This document shows positions 25,523 through 37,419 of a stretch of 64,000 nucleotides of DNA, in pieces (within the stretch, counting starts at the first letter, position 1; the number at the start of each line of letters is the position of its first letter). The stretch spans positions 55,451,201-55,515,200 of the forward strand of contig OZ038422.1 of NCBI GenBank assembly GCA_964036155.1, written 5' to 3'. The notes under the pieces were generated by a model. That model was given only the letters and a program-made list of their open reading frames with translations, searched no databases and had not been told where the DNA came from. The DNA comes from Diploscapter coronatus. Taxonomy: Eukaryota > Nematoda > Chromadorea > Rhabditida > Rhabditidae. Both the position numbers and the translations under genes were made by a program.

Positions 25523-28491
25523 TCAAGCAAAATTTGAAAGCAACCTGATAGCCAGAGCGATCATTACAGGCAGACCTAAAAATTCTACTTTCTCTGATCA
25601 ATTTTTATTCTAATTACTTACCCAAACTCAATTTATTGGTGTATTTTGGTTCAAATTCGAATGTGAAGTAATAGCCAGAATCAGCTATTCCATTTTCTGT
25701 TATGCTGTCGAAAAGATGCCATGTCAAAGATGTTCCGTTTCCACTGAAGAATGTTGAGTTGTAGCTGACTGTTTGGTTGTCTCTAAATTTAAATTTCATT
25801 ATTGTGGATTAAGTCATTTTGTTTACTCAGTATTCATCATATTTATTTCCTTTTGTGTAAAAATGAAAGAAAGACGAATTCTTACAAATGCTGTGTGGAA
25901 TCATTATTTGCATTCCAAATTTGGAATTTCATTTCCCTAGTTTGAGATCCAGATCCTTGAGGGTCGTTAAAGAATATGTTGGCGCTGGTTATTTTGATGC
26001 GGCTCACATTTGCTCTAGTTACTTGAAAAATTTAATTTTCAATAGTGGTGCGAGATATTGAAAAAATCTTACAGTCCATCTCTCTAGAATCGTCTATGAG
26101 ATAATCGACATATGAGGGAAACGGATACCATGTTGACGTAAAGAACCCTTTTCGACCAATTGTAGTATTATAAAATTCCTCTGAAATACATCGAATTATA
26201 TTCAAACCACTAGCAAGCTGTGATGATTTGTATCTTCTTCTCATTGCTACTCCGTTTTTTTCCAATCAAATCAGTAGCCATAGAAAATTCATATGATATC
26301 TTTTTTCATACTATAACCGCTCTATATCGCTACACGAACTGTCGTCTCATTTGACCGATACAATATAAAACGCTTTTTACCAACCAAATTCTTTGGCAAA
26401 AACGCTAAATTTAAGATGCAGCGTGTGAATTCCTTTTGTAGCATAAAATGTTACAAGATATGGTGAAAGAAGTTGAGGGAGTAGATTATCATCGGAGTTC
26501 TTCCTGAAATATTTATTTTGATTGCAATATTAACATTAATTATCACTTGTATGTAGCGATTCGATAAATGTCATGGCTGGTTGGCGCTCCTGCATCGAGG
26601 TACACTGTTGAATCATCCTACAACATATTGTCAAGATTAGTTAGGATTTTGCAATTATTTTTATAAGTTCATCGTTACAAACCAATATTATTAAAATTGA
26701 AGAAAAAACTCATGGGTATTTGGAATTTTGAAATGCATAAATAAAACAAAAAAAACTAACATCACTATCAAATGTGATGCCTGCAAGAAAACTCGGTGAA
26801 TATAAATCACGGGTCCAGATTGTGAGAGCAGCAGAACCATTCCTCGCATCCAGAACTACGTCCCAGGCATGGCTGGCGTTCACCTGGGGTTTCATCGTGC
26901 GATGTCTGGAAACAATTCCATTTGCTGATTTGTATTTGGCAGTATCTGAAAGAAATCAATACTATCTTGAAAGATCATAATCGATAACAAAATATGTTCA
27001 GGGATGTCGTGGAAGTCCGAACAACTCAAACCTCGGCCTCAGTCAATTTCAGAAGGTCGGCCGAGACCGAGTTTCAACATCCTGAATATGCTGTGGTATC
27101 TCAAATTCGCATGTTATTCTCATTTATCATTTTAATCAAACATGAGCATCATATTGGTTACGTCAATAATGATATAACTAATATTTCAGTCATAAAATAG
27201 AATTAATCAAAATTTTAAAAGGACTGATTCTCTGGAACGTTGATAATAATTACATCGTCAGGTCGGGGGCTGATTTGTACAATCGTAATTGGATTGTGAG
27301 ACGATGAATCGAATGTTTGACTGTGAATATACCAGAAGAATAAGCTAAACATGGATTATTCTTGATTGATTGATTTTGATTTATTTGTAAATCTCTTACC
27401 TCCCCAGAGGAGCATTATTCGAACCACCATAAACCAAATATCTCGTAGAATAAAATGGATCGTCGTATTGCAATAGAAGGTCGGCAGTTAACTGAAATGA
27501 ATATATTTTGCCATAAACTAATGAGAGGAAAAAGGTATTCGAATTAAATCTTATGCTTTTTCGACAAAATTAATAAATGATAGTTTCACATGAAGGGAGT
27601 CATATTCCCTTTCAGTTCGTACAGTTTTCAGACTAGCAACAATGCGTCCTAAAATCTCACTGATTTGCCGTGATGACATTCTTTCTCAACCCGTTACTTT
27701 GCGTAAGAAGAACAGCCCTCTTGTCGGGTCCTGTAGAATATGTCGCATTTATCGATGATGGCACTAAATTTGACCGTTTTTAACGTTTAATGAAGAAAAT
27801 TACATTTAGTATAGGATGCTTCAATGAAAATTGTTGATTTGAACGTTGAATTAGGCAAACAGTAAAGAATGAAGCTGTTATTTCCTTCCGGGAAGTAAAA
27901 TTCATGCGAACCATTTAGCTTTTCACTGAAATTAACGTTCTTTTATCGACACATTATTTTAATAATTCTTCGTAAAATCTATAAGTTGTCAACGCGGTAA
28001 TGTTTTCTTTTCTTCTAAATGAAGAAGAATATGAGACACGAGTTCTAGAAGAGAAAGCTGAAAGATTAAATCGTACGTTCAGTTTTAAATCTCGCAGAAA
28101 TGACAAGAACCAGATAAAATACTTGCCTGAAAACGTAATGCCCTCTAGAATCACTAATTGTGTAGTAGTCCGATCCTACCATCGTTCCATTGATAAAAAA
28201 TGAAACATAGGAATCCCGTGGAACCATTACCTAAAAATACTTTATAACTGAAAAGGCGTTTATAATATTGAAAAGTTATTCACATTAAACGTGCAATTGA
28301 TTGCCTTCGAGCAATAATTTTGAAGATTACGAGATTCACCGAATGTGAAGCTGGAATTAATGTCTGTGGAAGAAAAACAATCTAAATAAAATATAGTAGA
28401 ATAACATAGAATAAAACTTACCTCTTGCAACCGTAAACCCAGCTAAACAGAACAGAGTTAGTAAAATGATCACAAGAGCTGCGCTCTTCAT
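25523..28491 (-). CDS. Secreted or surface-anchored protein, possibly with two CUB-like domains
   Basis: Exon 1 (28469-28491) begins MKSAALVIILLTLFCLAGFT, a clear signal peptide; TTTCAG ends three bases before the ATG (trans-splice type). Following exons carry MVPRDSYVSFFINGTMVG, DLLLQYDDPFYSTRYLVYGG, VLDARNGSAALTIWTRDL, KGFFTSTWYPFPSYVDYLI, RIKITSANIFFNDPQGSG and LTWHLFDSITENGIADSGYY. The GFF.S..YP.P.Y pattern followed by beta-strand-like segments recalls CUB domains of nematode secreted proteins; this is weak. A last short exon would add a hydrophobic end (LPVMIALAIRLL), compatible with a GPI-anchor signal. Several internal junctions (around 26960-27240 and 26280-26560) do not join in one phase by eye, so exon boundaries there are uncertain or the gene is damaged. 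Confidence 0.5.
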
Positions 28492-29279
28492 TTTCTGAAA
28501 CAATAAAAATATTATCAAGAAGATAGATTCAAATTAGAATAAACTTCAATTTATCACAACAGCATAGAATTAAACTAATTAGGACATAAAATTTCATGCA
28601 CTAATCAGAATTTGTAATCACATTTAACTTTGGGAGTTACAGAATTGTTATATATCAATATTCTAAGATAGAAATAGAAATAATTTGACCGTATGAAAAC
28701 CTAATCATCTCGATGAATATATTATAAAAACTTCTTATAAAGCCAAATCATTTAGGAATCTTTTTTGCTTCTTTACTGATAAAGAAAACCATATATTAAA
28801 TAATGCTATTTGTCGTTTTTCATTTTTGATTCGAAACAATTTGTGACGTTTTATCTCGATAAGGAAAGGTTATAATTCCTCGACCTTTAGTTTTCATTCC
28901 AATTTCATTTATCCAACTTATCAAATCAAATAAGTTCTTCAATATCGAATGAATTAATAACTTTATTTCATAATGTAAATGAGATGATTAATCAAATTAC
29001 TGATAAGTTCATAAAATTTCAGCATCATTAATCAATATATCCAAAAAAAAAGATAAGTGATGAAACTTTATTCTGATTTGTACTCTACAACTCTATAAAA
29101 ATGAATTAAAAATTTCGGATTTAGCTGATATGTGTGATAGGTTGAAGTACAAAACTATTTGGTTTCAGATCATCATTAGTCTGCTTTTTTTCTTCATTCG
29201 CGGGAATGTCAACTGAAATTTTTAAACTATTTGTAAAAGAAATATTCTAAAATATCTTACTTCTAATTTTATTCGATTG
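28492..29279. other. AT-rich upstream region of the secreted-protein gene
   Basis: No exon supported. Several GATA-type motifs are present (CGATAAGG near 28857, CTGATAAAG near 28777, CTGATAAG near 29000), which in nematodes are often bound by gut GATA factors. Taken alone they are weak evidence. Confidence 0.35.
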
Positions 29280-29690
29280 AAGCTTTCGAAATTTTGATGC
29301 AATGAATTCTCAATAATTCTGACCGGCTATTAAAAGAAAGATGGATCCAAAAATCCATGACTTGAAATTAAAAATACCAGGAAGTTCGTGCAATCTAACA
29401 ATTTCTTATTAAAAATATTTTTAACTTATTTTCTTACATGCATTGTATTCTGTTGAGCCATACGAGATGAAAAGTGGAGTCGATAACAGAAAAATCAGAA
29501 TCACGACTTAACACCAAAATTGATAGAATGTTAAGAATATTTTGATTTGAATCAAATGACTTACTTGCCCTAAGAGTATTAGCAGAAATCTTCGTTGCAA
29601 TTTGAAAGTCACTTTTGATATGGTTAAATTCGAAGAATTTAAAATTTTGATAACATGCTCAAAGATCACATATGAGGACACCATGTAATT
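29280..29690 (-). pseudogene. Decayed, truncated Srh-like chemoreceptor gene
   Basis: Fragments align to the C-terminal half of the intact receptor just upstream. VTFKLQRRFLLILLGQ matches ATLKIQRKFLWMLVGQ; ILIFLLSTPLFISYGSTEYN matches SVPTILMAAPLFFSYGAISY; and SHGFL followed, in a shifted frame, by GSIFLLIAGQNY matches CHGFVGSLFLLFSNQSYRDF. The reading frame is broken near 29350 (one-base shift) and then meets a stop. The N-terminal exons are missing between here and the next gene. Intron positions are conserved, so it arose by gene duplication, not retroposition. Confidence 0.8.
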
Positions 29691-30133
29691 TCGAAAAAAA
29701 AAGTTATATTATAATTATAAAAGTGTAAATATATGTACTTTTTACAGTCTAAATCCGGGAACAACTATATATTTATTTCCGCGTAGGATGATAATAAACA
29801 GCTTATTAATTAAATATCTCAACCATTAATATACCGAATTGGGTCAATAAGAGTTTTGGAGAAAAGTGAAACTTTCACAAGAAATAATTAAAGTTACAAA
29901 TTCAACGGAATGCCTTCAGTTTCTAATTCACAACAATTTACAAACTCGTGCATATGCTAAATTATGTTTTAATTGCTTGGAAAATAATAATTTACAAACT
30001 CAGTAAAACAACTATTTTGTCTTTCAAATCTAACAAATCATTCAATTAATTTATTGAAGTACATAAAATGTCTAATGCCAATAAACGATATTTCAAATAC
30101 TCGATAAATAGCTAACTACTTTAGCCAACAATT

Positions 30134-32179
30134 TTACAAATTCGAGCCTCTTATTTTCACTGCTTCAGTTGGATCATGATTTGTAGAAGGTTCAACTAAA
30201 TTTAATAATTTTTTGTCAATTGAAGAAATATTTTTAATAAACTCATTTATAAACCCACCATGTATGATTGTATTTTGTCGTTTCTTTGCTAATTTCGATA
30301 ATATAAAGTCGCGATATGATTGATTTGAAAACAATAGGAACAATGATCCAACAAATCCATGACACCCAAATGTGTAGACTGATAATGTTGTCACAGCTAA
30401 AATTAATTTGATATTCAAATTGACAAGATAAAATTAAAAATCAAGTAGAATCTTACCTGGATTATATGAAATTGCACCATAAGAAAAGAATAACGGAGCT
30501 GCCATTAGAATAGTTGGAACTGATATCTAAATAATAACATTTGAATAATCAACTGAGACATTTCAGACTTGACCAACTAGCATCCATAGAAACTTTCGTT
30601 GAATTTTTAAAGTTGCTGCCGATAATTTTGCATCTCGTCTGGTTAAATTTCTCCAAGTCAGGAGAAAACATATAGATATTGGCTGAAACTCAATGAAGGC
30701 TATATTTTCACTAGCGGAATATCAATAACGAGACAAGGTTTTTATCTCGAAATATTTCAAGAAGAAAGTTACCCTTTATCAATCAGAGTATTACAGAGCG
30801 AGCAAGAGGTTTGGAACCAAGCGTCAACTTTTAACATCATGCTTAAACTCACTCTCAATGAACAAATCATTTTGAAATTTTTGATACATGTGCAGGATTA
30901 AAATTTCTACAAATCTGCTAAGGCTCTTCGAAATTCTCTCATTATAAATAATTTTTAACTTCTCTTAAAAATAAGAATTGGTCTCAAACTCCTGCTTGGC
31001 AATGTACATGTCTTTGATATTCAAAATAGTAAATTTCATACCACGACGACTGTCATTGCTTGCACGGCAAAGGCTATGTGCGTGATGCAAATCCGACACT
31101 CTCCAAGCACTAACGTATTCCTGTTCCAAAGCAAATCGACCGGATCTTTCCACATGGCAGCCAATTCGAGTTTGGCTTTGTCCATATTCTCAGGTAGTTC
31201 ATAATAATTGGCCAACAGTACAGGATGAAATGAAAGACAGAGAAGGCATCCAAGTATGATTTTCTTCTTGTCTGACATCGTCGAGGTGCCATCAATATGC
31301 GAACAAGTATAGCGAGTGTAGAAAAGAAGGATTATGGTTCCATACACCCCTAAGGCATTCTGATGAGTATTTCAAGGACCATAACAATTAAGAGGAAATA
31401 AATTTGTCGCAATTTTTACGCGCGAAAATAACGATCTTTGTAGACTACTATCCGATGATATTCCATTTATTCGAGGATTCATTTTGGCGATTATTTGAGA
31501 TTATGTAATGCGCATTTGCATTTTCGATAATTTGTGCATCATTTGCTTTGCTTCAATTAATCACTTTCTGCCAATAATTTCATAGCGAATCATGTGTATA
31601 AAACTTACAGTGAGCTGTGCAGACGGCAATCACAACTTGAGCAACTGTTGGCACCCCCAACCAACTAACAACTCCTGTTGAAAGCCCACCTAAACATTTC
31701 ATTATTTTGAATAATTTATAGGAACCCCGTAAATTGCAAAATGACAAAATGACGGAATATCGTGTTAGCGAGCTAGAAAAGGGGGAAATTGTGTGAAACT
31801 AACATTCTTTTATTTTTTACCGAATAAACGAAAGCGTTTCGTCATTTCGTTATTTACAAACTGCCGATTTATGGCAATAGTTGTGAGACTTACCAATATA
31901 GGGAAAGAATAGTACCGGGGCGCCAAGAATCGTAAGTCCAAAGTCAGATAAACTGGTCCTAAATTATACGCGTTTATCTCATGTTTTCGAAATATCGTCG
32001 ACTTACAATGCTTGATACTTTGCTAGAAGAAATTTATAATAGAACGACATGTTACGATGTGATTTATACAAGATGCAGTATAATGCGAGCATGTTTACTG
32101 GAATCTGGCAAAGACCCAAAATATTCATACTCAAAGTGTAATAATATGTATCCATATGATGGACAGTTATGTTCGTCAT
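30134..32179 (-). CDS. Srh-like seven-transmembrane chemoreceptor (GPCR)
   Basis: Seven exons join in phase. Exon 1 (32007-32179) begins MTNITVHHMDTYYYTLSMNI and contains IPVNMLALYCILYKSHRNMS. Next are DFGLTILGAPVLFFPYIGG, TGVVSWLGVPTVAQVVIAV, a long exon with YGTIILLFYTRYTCSHIDG and LHPVLL-like hydrophobic stretches, RRDAKLSAATLKIQRKFLW, PTILMAAPLFFSYGAISYN and TLSVYTFGCHGFVGSLFLLF followed by SNQSYRDFIL. The IPVN..ALYCIL, D..LT.L..P.LF.P and HG..GSLFLL....YR.F motifs are typical of nematode Srh receptors, which act in ciliated sensory neurons. The terminal exon ends in a hydrophilic tail of about 60 residues. TTTAG lies two bases upstream of the ATG. A decayed paralogue follows directly downstream. 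Confidence 0.85.
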
Positions 32180-33330
32180 GTCTAAAGTAAAGAAAAATAA
32201 AATATTGCTTAAAGACTGAAATATCGGAAATTTTAGTAGAATAAGTTATGCAACTTATGCTAGGCTTCTGACTTCTAAGTAAATGACCTTATATATTGTT
32301 GAGCAGGTGTTCACAAGTCATAAGTCAACAGATTTAAAAAAAAAATAAAAATTCAAAAGATGCATTTCTCCATTTCATAATCACGAAAATATACCTTTCT
32401 TTATGCAAATTTCAATTATCTTCTTTCAGAACTAATTCGTTTTTCATGATCGAAGCCAAAATTTTATCCAGCGACATTTAAAATGTGGGTAAAAAGATAC
32501 AAATATTTCAAAAAAATCTTATGGAATGCATATATTTTAAGTATCCTATGAAATCCTTTGTTAATTATTCAATTAAAAATTCCAATGTATAATTTGTAAG
32601 AGTTTAGTGGTTTCCAAGTAAAGTTAAATTTTCAGGCAGATGTTCTAAAGTAAGATTAAAGATCGCAATAACTTGCTCCGAACTTAAGAGAGTATTTGTA
32701 AGACCCAGACAATCATTAAAGAAAAATCGCATTTCAGAAAAAAGTCACAAATCATAGACCATTCAACGAGCGATGAAAAACTGAGCAACTTTTGTGAAGA
32801 CACTTTGAGTCTAGCTATAATGGTATGCGTGGTATGGGAGTTTGAATAGGTCAGACCCACGAAAATGACAAAAATTCTTAAAAAAGTTCATAACTTTTCG
32901 AAAATCTTTTATTGCAAAAAAGTTTTCTCTGTACCTCCCAAAATTGACAAAATCACGACTTCGACCCCACCTAGTCCCGCCCACTTTAGGGGGCGTGGCC
33001 TAGTTTTCATTTTTTTTGTGATTAGGGCCCTAGGAGGTATCCAGCGATATTATCCGTATCAGGCTTGATTGGCTTTTTAACCTGTGCCAAGCCACCCTTG
33101 CTTTTCTGTTCGTTTTAGAAATAATGCCCCTAATAAGAATGATTCGGGTTTTAAAAATAATGGATTTCTATGCCTTGTGATTTTTCACCAAAATGAGATA
33201 ATTATTTATATCATGGAAATAATAAGATAAATTGATTGAACTTCTATTCGATTTTCCCATATTTACCTTTTTAAATTCAGCCTATCTTCCAACCGAGATC
33301 AGAGAAAATATTGCTCACCATTTCATTTGC
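32180..33330. other. Intergenic, with a GC-richer insert at about 32860-33110
   Basis: Mostly AT-rich. From about 32950 to 33110 the base composition changes (CCCCACCTAGTCCCGCCCAC, TAGGGGGCGTGGCCTAG), with a small CGCCCAC/GGGGCGTGG palindrome, suggesting an inserted repeat. No coding exon is supported on either strand. Confidence 0.4.
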
Positions 33331-33381
33331 AAAGTATCTTATTAATCACAATAAAAGTGATAAGGAAGATAAGATACTTCA
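33331..33381. promoter_or_regulatory. Palindromic GATA-motif cluster
   Basis: AAGTATCTTA and TAAGATACTT form an inverted repeat around a 29-base centre that holds GTGATAAGG and an overlapping AGATAAGATA. Three or four GATA motifs thus lie within 50 bp, about 190 bp before the ATG of the glycine-rich gene. In nematodes such clusters drive intestinal expression through ELT-type GATA factors. The link to this gene is inferred from position. Confidence 0.5.
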
Positions 33382-33571
33382 CCAGTGGTTTTGTATTCCT
33401 TCATCGAGGTGAAATGTACGCCACATTTCAAAATAAATAATATTCGTCAGTCTTTACGATTCTATATGAAAAACAAGAACAATCGTGCATATAAATGGCA
33501 CATCTGATACTATCAGGTGACAGCATTGATTACTCCAGCTGCTTTATTTCTAACCAAACCAAATTTCAGAA

Positions 33572-34333
33572 ATGGATTCAAATGTAAGAGTTATCGGTTA
33601 TGTATCTATACATTTACTAACAATAAGATATATTTATTATCTATTTACCGTAAAGCATATAATAGCAGTTCATGACTTTATTTTGTTTAATTTTCGATTT
33701 GTCAAACTCTCAAATCTTATCACGTAGACATCAGAATAGCTTCTAATACAAAATAAATCGCTTTTAAATACATCAAAGAACATTGTAAAAATATGTCCTG
33801 TGATGATTTGAGTTAGGTACGAGATAGATCTGATATTTCGGGGGGTGAGCTCTTATATTGGAGGAGATTTTACTACAGAGGGCTTTCATTATAGATTTTA
33901 CAGTACATGATACTTATTAAAACTCATTTAGGGTCCGAATAGGCCTCCTTTAGATGCTGACCCTATTCTTAAAGTATATGGTCCATCTGTTGATCATAAG
34001 GCAATTGATGAAGACGGTCGAAAGGAAGATGAAGTAGAAGCAAAAGTGATTAGCGCTGAACTTGGCGGTGGTATTGCGAAGGCGTCAGTCGGTATTGGTA
34101 TAAAAACCGGCACTCAAGACAATGCGGATGGGTTTGGATTTACTGCAGAAACAAAATTTGCCGAGGCAAGTTTTGGCCCGGCCAATGCCAAACTTGGACT
34201 AGGAGTTTCGAGCGGCATTCAAGCTGGAAACGGCAATTACGGTGTGAAAGTACTGGGAACTGGAGCGCGTATTGGCACTGATGAGGTTGCTGTTAGTGTC
34301 TTAGGTTCTGAAGCCTCTTGTTGCGCCATGTGA
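33572..34333 (+). CDS. Small glycine-rich protein with CaaX-like end CCAM
   Basis: Two exons: 33572-33583 (MDSN) and about 33931-34333. TTTCAG ends three bases before the ATG; the intron runs from GTAAGAG to CATTTAG. The protein of about 138 residues has a hydrophilic acidic part (DEDGRKEDEVEAKVISAE) and then a run of glycine/alanine repeats with beta-like alternation (GGGIAKASVGIGIKTGTQDN, ANAKLGLGVSSGIQAG, VKVLGTGARIGTDEVAV). It ends ASCCAM. The last four residues fit a C-a-a-X box, so lipid modification is conceivable. I do not recognise the family. A TATAAAT lies about 80 bp upstream and a GATA cluster about 190 bp upstream. Confidence 0.75.
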
Positions 34334-34821
34334 TCAAAACTCGGAAAAGCCCAAGTCAGACTATCAGAAAGTAATTAAAATATCGCGAGTTACTCTCCAT
34401 TTCTCACATTATTTTCTTCCAGCTAAATAAATATATGAAAATTATTGTGAAAGAAATTATGAATATGGTCAGCTTCTCTCTTGTACAAGTGGAAATGTAA
34501 AATTCTTGTGTTTCTGAAACCAGTATAAAATAGATACTATCGTCGACAACTGACGAATTTATCGATTGATATAACACACGCACTTGGAAGATAAAATAAA
34601 TTGTTCTTTTATAACATCGCTCAGCATGCTGAGTATTTTTAATCAATATTCCTCACGTTCACAATCATTGCTTCGAGTCTCTTCACTTCTGCCATTCCAC
34701 ACTGATAAGTGCAAATTCTCCTTTTGCTACATATTTCCATTTGCCAACCTATAAGGGTATATAGCCGAATATATGTAATTCCGATTTATTTTATTTACCT
34801 GTGTGTAGCGGCTTTCACACA
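34334..34821. other. Intergenic before kelch gene 1
   Basis: No exon supported. It holds TATA-like sequence near 34758-34780 (GTATATAGCCGAATATATG) and ends in a TGTGTAG acceptor-like signal thirteen bases before the kelch ATG. Confidence 0.4.
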
Positions 34822-37419
34822 ATGAACCAGCATCCTTCTCCTTTTTATTGTAAGTGATATTTTCAAAGAAAACTGAAAAATTAGTAGTCGATAAAAAATA
34901 GCATGGATCAGGAAGGGGAGTAGTATTTTCACATACTATTTCATGGTCTATGACTTTACTAGTACCGCTATTGCATCTTCAATATATCTTTTGATTTATT
35001 TATCTTAAGCAAAGGGAGTATAAAATGTTCAAGTTTTAAAAAATTGCAGCTTGCTTTAAAGTAATTTTTGTTTTAACAATAAGCTAGATGAATTTTAGTG
35101 TTCGTTAATCACGGACCTGGAAAAATATGCAAATACAATCCTGATACACACCAAATCGACACCATTGTCCAGCTTAGGCAGCAATTTGATCCGCCAGATA
35201 TTGCAATGGCAACTCGAAAGGTTAGGGAAATATTGAAATTTGAAGTATTCGGTCGGAAATATCATAATTGAGAATGAAATTCCTTCGAGTTAATTCATGA
35301 TATTTGGCATTTCTCATTTCAAAATTGCTCAAAAATGTTCGAACTTGTGTTCTAACTTTTACAAATTAAGGCGTATGGCATAACTGGGAGAAACGGTCAG
35401 CATTTCGAGGGGATTGACCACGTGGATCAGATACATCTGGAGAGTTAGTTATAAATAATTGCTTGCAGATAATGTAGAACATTATCTAGACCAACCAGCG
35501 CCTATGATCTGGCACAGGGGAGCTTGTGTAGTTTATTACGATGATAAGTTGTTCTACGTAGGCAGTTGTGGTAACAACGGGGCGAGAGTTTTCGTATGTG
35601 TCTTTTTTTTATTTTTAGAAGCATCAGAGCTAGGGAGCATTTTTGTGAGACGGAAGAGAATATACAAGAGAGTAGATTGTAAAGCGAATTCATAGTTATG
35701 ACGTGATGAATTTGTCTAAATGTTCTTTCAATTAGTTGATCAGAAGTGCAAAAATTGGGAAAATAATATTAAAGGGGTATGTAGCAAGAAATATCGACAA
35801 AAGTCCTCCCTAGGTCTGAGTACAATAAACATTGAATTTTATCCATAATCACTAAAATTAAGATTTTTGATGGCGTGGATTGGCAAGATAATGGTCAAAC
35901 TCAATGGAATATCTATGAAAGATCGTACACCTCGCTTGTGCATACTGATGATAATTGGTTTTACGGTATGCAAAATATACACATCTCCGATAATTTATAC
36001 ACCATTTCCACTCCTAACTATTCAATTTTTGACATTATTCTAATTTTCAAAACCAATGATACTAAATTAACGATAGAAGATGACAATAGATATAGGGCGA
36101 CTTTGAAATTCGATAAATACTATAACTTAGTATCGAGAAATTCGTCTTTACAGTTTTCGTACCAAAATCTGTAATCCGTCGTCACATATCATTGAAAGAT
36201 TGTACTTGTCACGATTTCAGCCATTGATCCTGATGAAATGGGTGTATTTTGTTCGGATGCAGTTCACTGGTCACAAGCCGTCGGCCATACGATCATGCCT
36301 CGTTATGGAGCTGCTGTTGCGTCGTTTCAGGGAAAAATCTACATAACTGGGGGAATGACTAGGCAAGTATCATTTAAGATATTTATATTATTGAAATTAT
36401 TCAAGTCCCACATTGATTATGAAAATACAATCATTCGGAAAAGCTTGCGCGGTCGAAATTTTACGATAATTTGAAAAATGATAACTTTAAAAACTTGAAA
36501 CATTATCTCAAATTAGAGAATACGCCCAAAATTTAAACATTTTTCTGTGCATAATTGTTGGCATGAATAGTTGTTTTCGAGATCTCTAGGGATTTAACGA
36601 ATAACTTGAGGGGAGTCTTTGGATTTTTCGTACCTGTGACCTTTCTTTGTAACATATTATTTTATTCCGCCTTGTAATCAACTAGTTTGATAGTATGAAA
36701 ACTACGTAATAAGGCGAATTACTTGACACAAGAAATAACATCGTGAAATGAAAACTTTTGACATTTCTATAGCAAATATTCAAGCATTCAAGCCAATGCT
36801 GCGTTTTGAGTATGTTACGTTTTCATCCAGTTTCCAAATGGTCATTCTTATTTAGAATCGTATAAAACTTGATCCTTCGGTCGATTTACTTATGGATATC
36901 TATAAATTTTGGAGAGTAATTTGAAGAAAGCACCGATATTGAAAATTCCTTTCAAAGCTAATTTGGAAGCATGACATTGTGACATACTAGATAAAACGAG
37001 AAAAATAAAACTCACGACGTTAACTTGTTCAAACCTTAAACCTATTACGCATGTATCAGTATCATGATTTTTCCGAATAGCCTTTTTCAGAGATCATTTC
37101 GGAGATGGTCAAGTTGATGAAATCACTGCTGCATGTGAAACATTCGAAAATGGCCAACCTATTGTTGACCAAGCTACGATGATAGCTCCGCTGAATCACA
37201 AGCGCTACTTTCACGCTCTCGTTGTGGTCAAGGATAGACTGTTCGCAATTGGAGGGTGAGCATGAAAAGTTAAGGCTTATGGAAATTGGATTTGAATAAT
37301 TCAGATACCGGAATGTCGGTGGCAATGATATACCCGTTGATTTTTGCACGGAAATTGAGGAATACGATGTCGAGGAGAATGAATGGAACGATATTGGACA
37401 TATTCAAGAGCCAGAATGA
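34822..37419 (+). CDS. Kelch-repeat protein 1
   Basis: Seven or eight exons in phase. The protein starts MNQHPSPFYLFVNHGPGKIC and runs through YGITGRNGQHFEGIDHVDQI, WHRGACVVYYDDKLFYVG, SYTSLVHTDDNWFYAIDPDE, MPRYGAAVASFQGKIYITGG, HKRYFHALVVVKDRLFAIGG and EIEEYDVEENEWNDIG, then stops. The R..A.V...K.Y..GG and EEYD.E.N.W patterns are kelch blades; these beta-propellers usually bind protein partners. No BTB domain is present. The intron after GGMTR uses a GC donor (ACTAG|gcaagt, 36362). The first exon is short, and an upstream exon cannot be excluded. It is a paralogue of the gene at 40045-41976: exon order and blade sequences correspond, and an HSP70-like gene lies between them. Confidence 0.8.

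Noticed and set aside
31981..32190. Plus-strand open frame of 69 codons with several cysteines
   Set aside because: It is the complement of exon 1 of the Srh-like receptor, whose frame has recognisable family motifs and correct splice signals.
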